A DNA stretch of 64,000 bases from Rotaria socialis (taxonomy: Eukaryota; Rotifera; Eurotatoria; Philodinida; Philodinidae), in contig CAJNYU010000541.1 in NCBI GenBank assembly GCA_905331475.1, forward strand, positions 1 through 64,000, read 5' to 3'. A model generated the notes under the pieces. It made no database searches. It was given only the letters and a program-made list of their open reading frames with translations, and was not told where the DNA came from. Below, piece after piece: positions 60,834-64,000 of this stretch. Position numbers and translations under genes: made by a program. Numbering within the stretch: the stretch's first letter is position 1; each line of letters begins with the position of its first letter.

Positions 60834-61841
60834 ATCTCAATGATAATGACGAACAATTTTAATTCTTCATGTCAGCGCTTTCTTTTAACATAAAAAAAAA
60901 ACGTTTTCTTTTCCTCTAATCGATAAATAAATATAAAATCTTTTAAATATCAGAATTTTAATATAGTATATTTACTTCATTTGTTTAATTAATAAAAAAT
61001 ATAGAATAAACTAAGTGCGAACAAAAAATTTATTATTCCTATTCGATTAATAACAGTGTTATTTCTTAGATGTTGTTAAAAGCTTACCCTAAATAATGAT
61101 ACAGAGTTATTTAACAATAGAACTTCTCTAAACGAGGATTTGCCCATGATTACTTAAATAAATTCATCTGAGCTCTTTCGATTAATCAGAGTATCACTAC
61201 TGAGAAATACTCGTTGAGCAAAGTTCTATTGATAGAAATATATCACAATTTACTTGACAAAAAAAGAACCTACCGATTTAATGAAAGGATTCACAAAATA
61301 TTCGATCAACTACATTTTTTAATGCGATTCATAAGAAATTTCTAATCATTGTATTAACAAAATATGCAATGCAAAAGTAATCTAAAACAAATTTTTTTTT
61401 ATCAATGCCATCAAAATAAATAATAACAATATCATGTTAATTCTTCTCATTTGTTTTTCAATATAATGACCACTTTTAATATTGGCGAAAGATCTAAATT
61501 TTCCATTGAAAATTAATATACGAATGTTCTTTATTTAGTTGTCCTTGTATCATTCAATTTCAGTTTACCAGTACATATTATTGTCAAATATCTTTGACTT
61601 TGAATAAAAAACAAATATCGATTTTTACTTCTTTAATTATCAAGTGTACTTACGATATTCGAGATGTACATAGATACACATTTCACTGATCAGATGGTTG
61701 TTAGTTACATCTCACATTTCATGATGGATAAAAGACAAAATGAAAAATGATTGATTTAAAAAACTCGAAGGAGAAAATTTCACATCTCATTTTTTCGTAT
61801 TTCAAAACAGCAAACAGACGAATTCAGTTATATAAGAAAAC
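60834..61841. other. Intergenic, nothing recognised
   Basis: This is about 1 kb of very AT-rich sequence between the GlpQ pair and the small membrane-protein gene. Homopolymer runs and scattered AATAAA-like words are seen. No coding pattern or repeat was found. Confidence 0.55.
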
Positions 61842-62504
61842 ATGCCTATCTCCAGTGGTTTCTCAAGAGATCCAAATCCAACTCTAAATTATCATGTAAG
61901 AACCATTGATTTCTCCTATATCTAATGTAAGAACAAAGCTTTTCTTACGAAATCTATTTAGGTTCGCAAGCCGGGTAAAGCCGAAATTCTAGATGAATCG
62001 ATCTATTACAAGGAAGAAATACCTTATGAAAAGCCAGTTCAGGTATTGAACTGTGAGTTTTGTAGTACTTATTATAAATTTACGTTTGAAGGTTGTCAAT
62101 CGACCAATTATTAAAGAAACAGTTTTTTTGCCTGACCGTAAACCACCACCATTGCCAAGTAAAAATGAAGCTTACACGGTAGGTTGGTCTGACGAATAAA
62201 ACAACCATAATATTTTCTATCCATTAAACTCTAGATCGCACCTGAACCAGTTTCAACCATCTATGCAACAACAGGAGATGTACCGAAGAACTCAGCTACA
62301 TTCAATATCATCCGTGCTTTAGGATTAAATGCTGATTGCCCTTGTTGGGCATGGATTGTGATTGTTTTTGGTATTCTAATTCTCCTTGGACTGCTTGCCA
62401 TGTGTCTATATTTTATTCTTGGTATGTTTATTGTTTAGAAAATGAAAAAAAAAACCAATTCTTTGTTTTTATTTAAAATTTTAGATCGTGAAAAGATAAT
62501 CTAA
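61842..62504 (+). CDS. Small single-pass membrane protein, unknown family
   Basis: Five exons (61842-61895, 61962-62042, 62092-62178, 62235-62421, 62485-62504) join in frame to 142 aa. The N-terminal ~95 residues are polar and Pro/Lys-rich (FLPDRKPPPLPSKNEAYT). They contain several Tyr and no signal peptide. A CPCW motif leads into one membrane span (AWIVIVFGILILLGLLAMCL). The tail after it is short (DREKII). A PPPLP stretch could bind SH3 or WW partners if cytosolic. No family was recognised. The last exon has only 20 coding nt, and its TAA (62502-62504) overlaps the stop of the TP53RK gene on the other strand. The regular exon phases support a real gene. Confidence 0.72.
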
Positions 62505-63196
62505 CCGACCATACTTCGTTTTCGTCCTCTTGCACGTACTTCTTCATATTTATGCATTGTTAATGTACGCAATTTTTCATCACTAATAGAACTCTTATAT
62601 GCCAAAAGAATATTCGAAAAAAAATGTTTTGCTTTGTGATGTGTGCAAATGATAGCTCGTTCCAAAACATATAAGTCGACAGCAAGAGCTTCAAGCATTT
62701 GAGCCTTATTTGTTACATGTGCACTTAAACCAAAATCAATGAGATAAAGTTGACCATTGTCTTTCAAAAGCATGTTTGATGTTGTCAAATCACCGTGTAC
62801 GATTTGTGCTTGATGAAGACGTGCTATAATGGCACCAATTTGTTGTGCTAAGTTTTCAAGTTGAGCAGTGTTTTGTTCTTGAATCAATTGATCAATAACA
62901 GATTTTACAGTACGTGCTTCATGTAAATCTTCCATAATAATTGCACGTCTAGCCCAATCGATATGATAGATGGCCGGTGTATGAATGCCTAATTGTTTGG
63001 CACGTGTCAATAAACGTACTTCTCCTTTGAGCCGTTGAAGTGTTACTGTCTGATCAAGATCAGGATGGCGATATGTTTTAACAAAACGTTCTTTGAGTAT
63101 AGCACGATGGCCAAAGTACAAACATCGGAATAGACGCGCTTCAGCACCTTGACAGATAAGTTCAATATTAGAATAGACTGGTGGAGCAGTTTCCAT
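62501..63196 (-). CDS. TP53RK: TP53RK / Bud32 atypical kinase (KEOPS complex)
   Basis: A single coding exon gives 231 aa (human 253). Bud32 is a small Rio-like kinase/ATPase in the KEOPS complex, which makes the universal tRNA t6A modification. Features: ICQGAEARLF (Gly-poor P-loop typical of Bud32), AILKERFVKTYRHPDLD, VHGDLTTSNML with the catalytic Asp, LYLIDFGLS (metal-binding DFG), AVDLYVLERA and the basic C-terminus VRARGRKRSMVG. I start at the ATG at 63196 (METAPP). A frame opens upstream to 63217, but a TTTTAG acceptor lies just before AACGGAACATGG, so those codons are probably intronic. The stop overlaps that of the converging gene. Confidence 0.96.
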   Translation of the reverse strand: METAPPVYSNIELICQGAEARLFRCLYFGHRAILKERFVKTYRHPDLDQTVTLQRLKGEVRLLTRAKQLGIHTPAIYHIDWARRAIIMEDLHEARTVKSVIDQLIQEQNTAQLENLAQQIGAIIARLHQAQIVHGDLTTSNMLLKDNGQLYLIDFGLSAHVTNKAQMLEALAVDLYVLERAIICTHHKAKHFFSNILLAYKSSISDEKLRTLTMHKYEEVRARGRKRSMVG

Positions 63197-64000
63197 GTTC
63201 CGTTCTAAAACTAACAATGAAAAAATTAATATTTATCCGTTTGTGAAAATATTATTGAAGAATATAATTCAAGGTATTCTCGGTAAAAGTGTCTCTCGAA
63301 TGTATACCCTATTTAATTGCGATTGATAGAGTTCTATACAGTATAGGCATTTTATGAAGAAAATAATCATATTTTCATATAGAAACATATTTATCCTTCA
63401 AATATCAAATAATCCAGAAAAAATGCATCCCTCTACGGTTAGATAAATAAGATTCAAGTAATAAAAAAAGGAACAGGCTCATTAACAAGTCACACAAAAA
63501 AAGAAGTATAAATGCGTACTAGAAAACAAATTTTGAAAGTTAAATCGAAAACTTTAACTATGTAGTAGACCTAAGATATTACTCTAAAGTAGAGTTAATC
63601 TTATTAGCAGAAATACATATTATAAATATTCTGGATTGATTTGAAGCCATAGCTTTGTTAAATGAATATGAGCCTCGTCGTAATAAAAGTTTCAAATTAC
63701 TTTATGAATAGAAAAGTCTTGTATAGAAAATAAATTTTGAAATTCATTTGGATAAAATATCAAAATCGTTGATATTTTCTTTAAAGCTTTCTAATTAACT
63801 AACTCATACGATATTAGTATTGATAACGTGTTTGGCCGAAAAGAAGAGAAAAAAGGAACTCAATGGAATAATAATAGTAATAGTAATAATAATAATAATA
63901 ATAATAATAGTGATAACAACAATAAGAAGAAGAAGAAAAAACTACATGCATCAGACCATTAATTAAAGAATTGAACAAAGAAATTGGGCACACAAGAAAA
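63197..64000. other. Upstream region of TP53RK, AT-rich
   Basis: This holds a likely 5' UTR intron acceptor just before the TP53RK start. Otherwise it is AT-rich sequence with no gene. It ends in a trinucleotide microsatellite, described separately. Confidence 0.5.
63868..63939. repeat. AAT/AGT trinucleotide microsatellite
   Basis: A run of AAT units interrupted by AGT, GAT and AAC is followed by AAG units. It spans roughly 70 nt and is not in any gene. Confidence 0.85.

Overview
The window looks like nuclear DNA of a small, intron-rich metazoan with a compact AT-rich genome. The best guess is a bdelloid rotifer such as Adineta or Rotaria. Supporting points are many 50-80 nt GT-AG introns, short intergenic gaps, clearly animal genes (CAD, VPS13B, CDK5, SPNS, an M6/proteolipid protein), and two bacterial-type GlpQ genes that carry introns and eukaryotic leaders. 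The taxon is an inference; no marker gene such as rRNA is present. I found no tRNA, rRNA, CRISPR array or telomeric repeat.

Layout: 1-174 (+) is the tail of a GT4-type glycosyltransferase. 1933-2587 (-) is a small secreted protein. 3332-13349 (+) is a complete 34-exon CAD gene. It is followed closely by NDUFA2 (13573-13884) and ESF1 (14046-16779). On the minus strand, SPIN90/NCKIPSD-like (20989-23215) lies just upstream of PSMD11/Rpn6 (17895-20826). Head-to-head with SPIN90 is an M6/PLP tetraspan gene (23574-24786). A giant VPS13B gene spans 25329-40683. It is followed by a neurochondrin-like gene (41035-42131), a spinster transporter (42508-44519), an SPFH/band-7 membrane protein (45250-47772) and CDK5 (47833-51219). 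The last CDK5 intron holds a decayed hAT transposon. TMEM59-like lies at 51808-53045 (-).

From 53.1 to 57.7 kb is a gene-poor, repeat-bearing stretch: a foldback element, a broken coding region, and a decayed non-LTR reverse transcriptase. It borders a tandem pair of GlpQ-type glycerophosphodiester phosphodiesterases (57721-58898 and 59637-60833). The window ends with a small single-pass membrane protein (61842-62504) whose stop overlaps the stop of the converging TP53RK/Bud32 kinase (62501-63196, -).

Most genes are unrelated housekeeping genes that are packed together. Exon boundaries were worked out by hand from GT/AG sites, reading phase and family similarity. For CAD, PSMD11, SPIN90, M6, VPS13B, the neurochondrin-like gene, SPNS, SPFH, CDK5, TMEM59 and the small membrane gene, the summed exons stay in frame from ATG to stop. 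The part most worth following up is the GlpQ pair: apparently bacterial genes, duplicated, with different introns in each copy. Close same-strand spacing with acceptor-like AGs just before start codons is also of interest.
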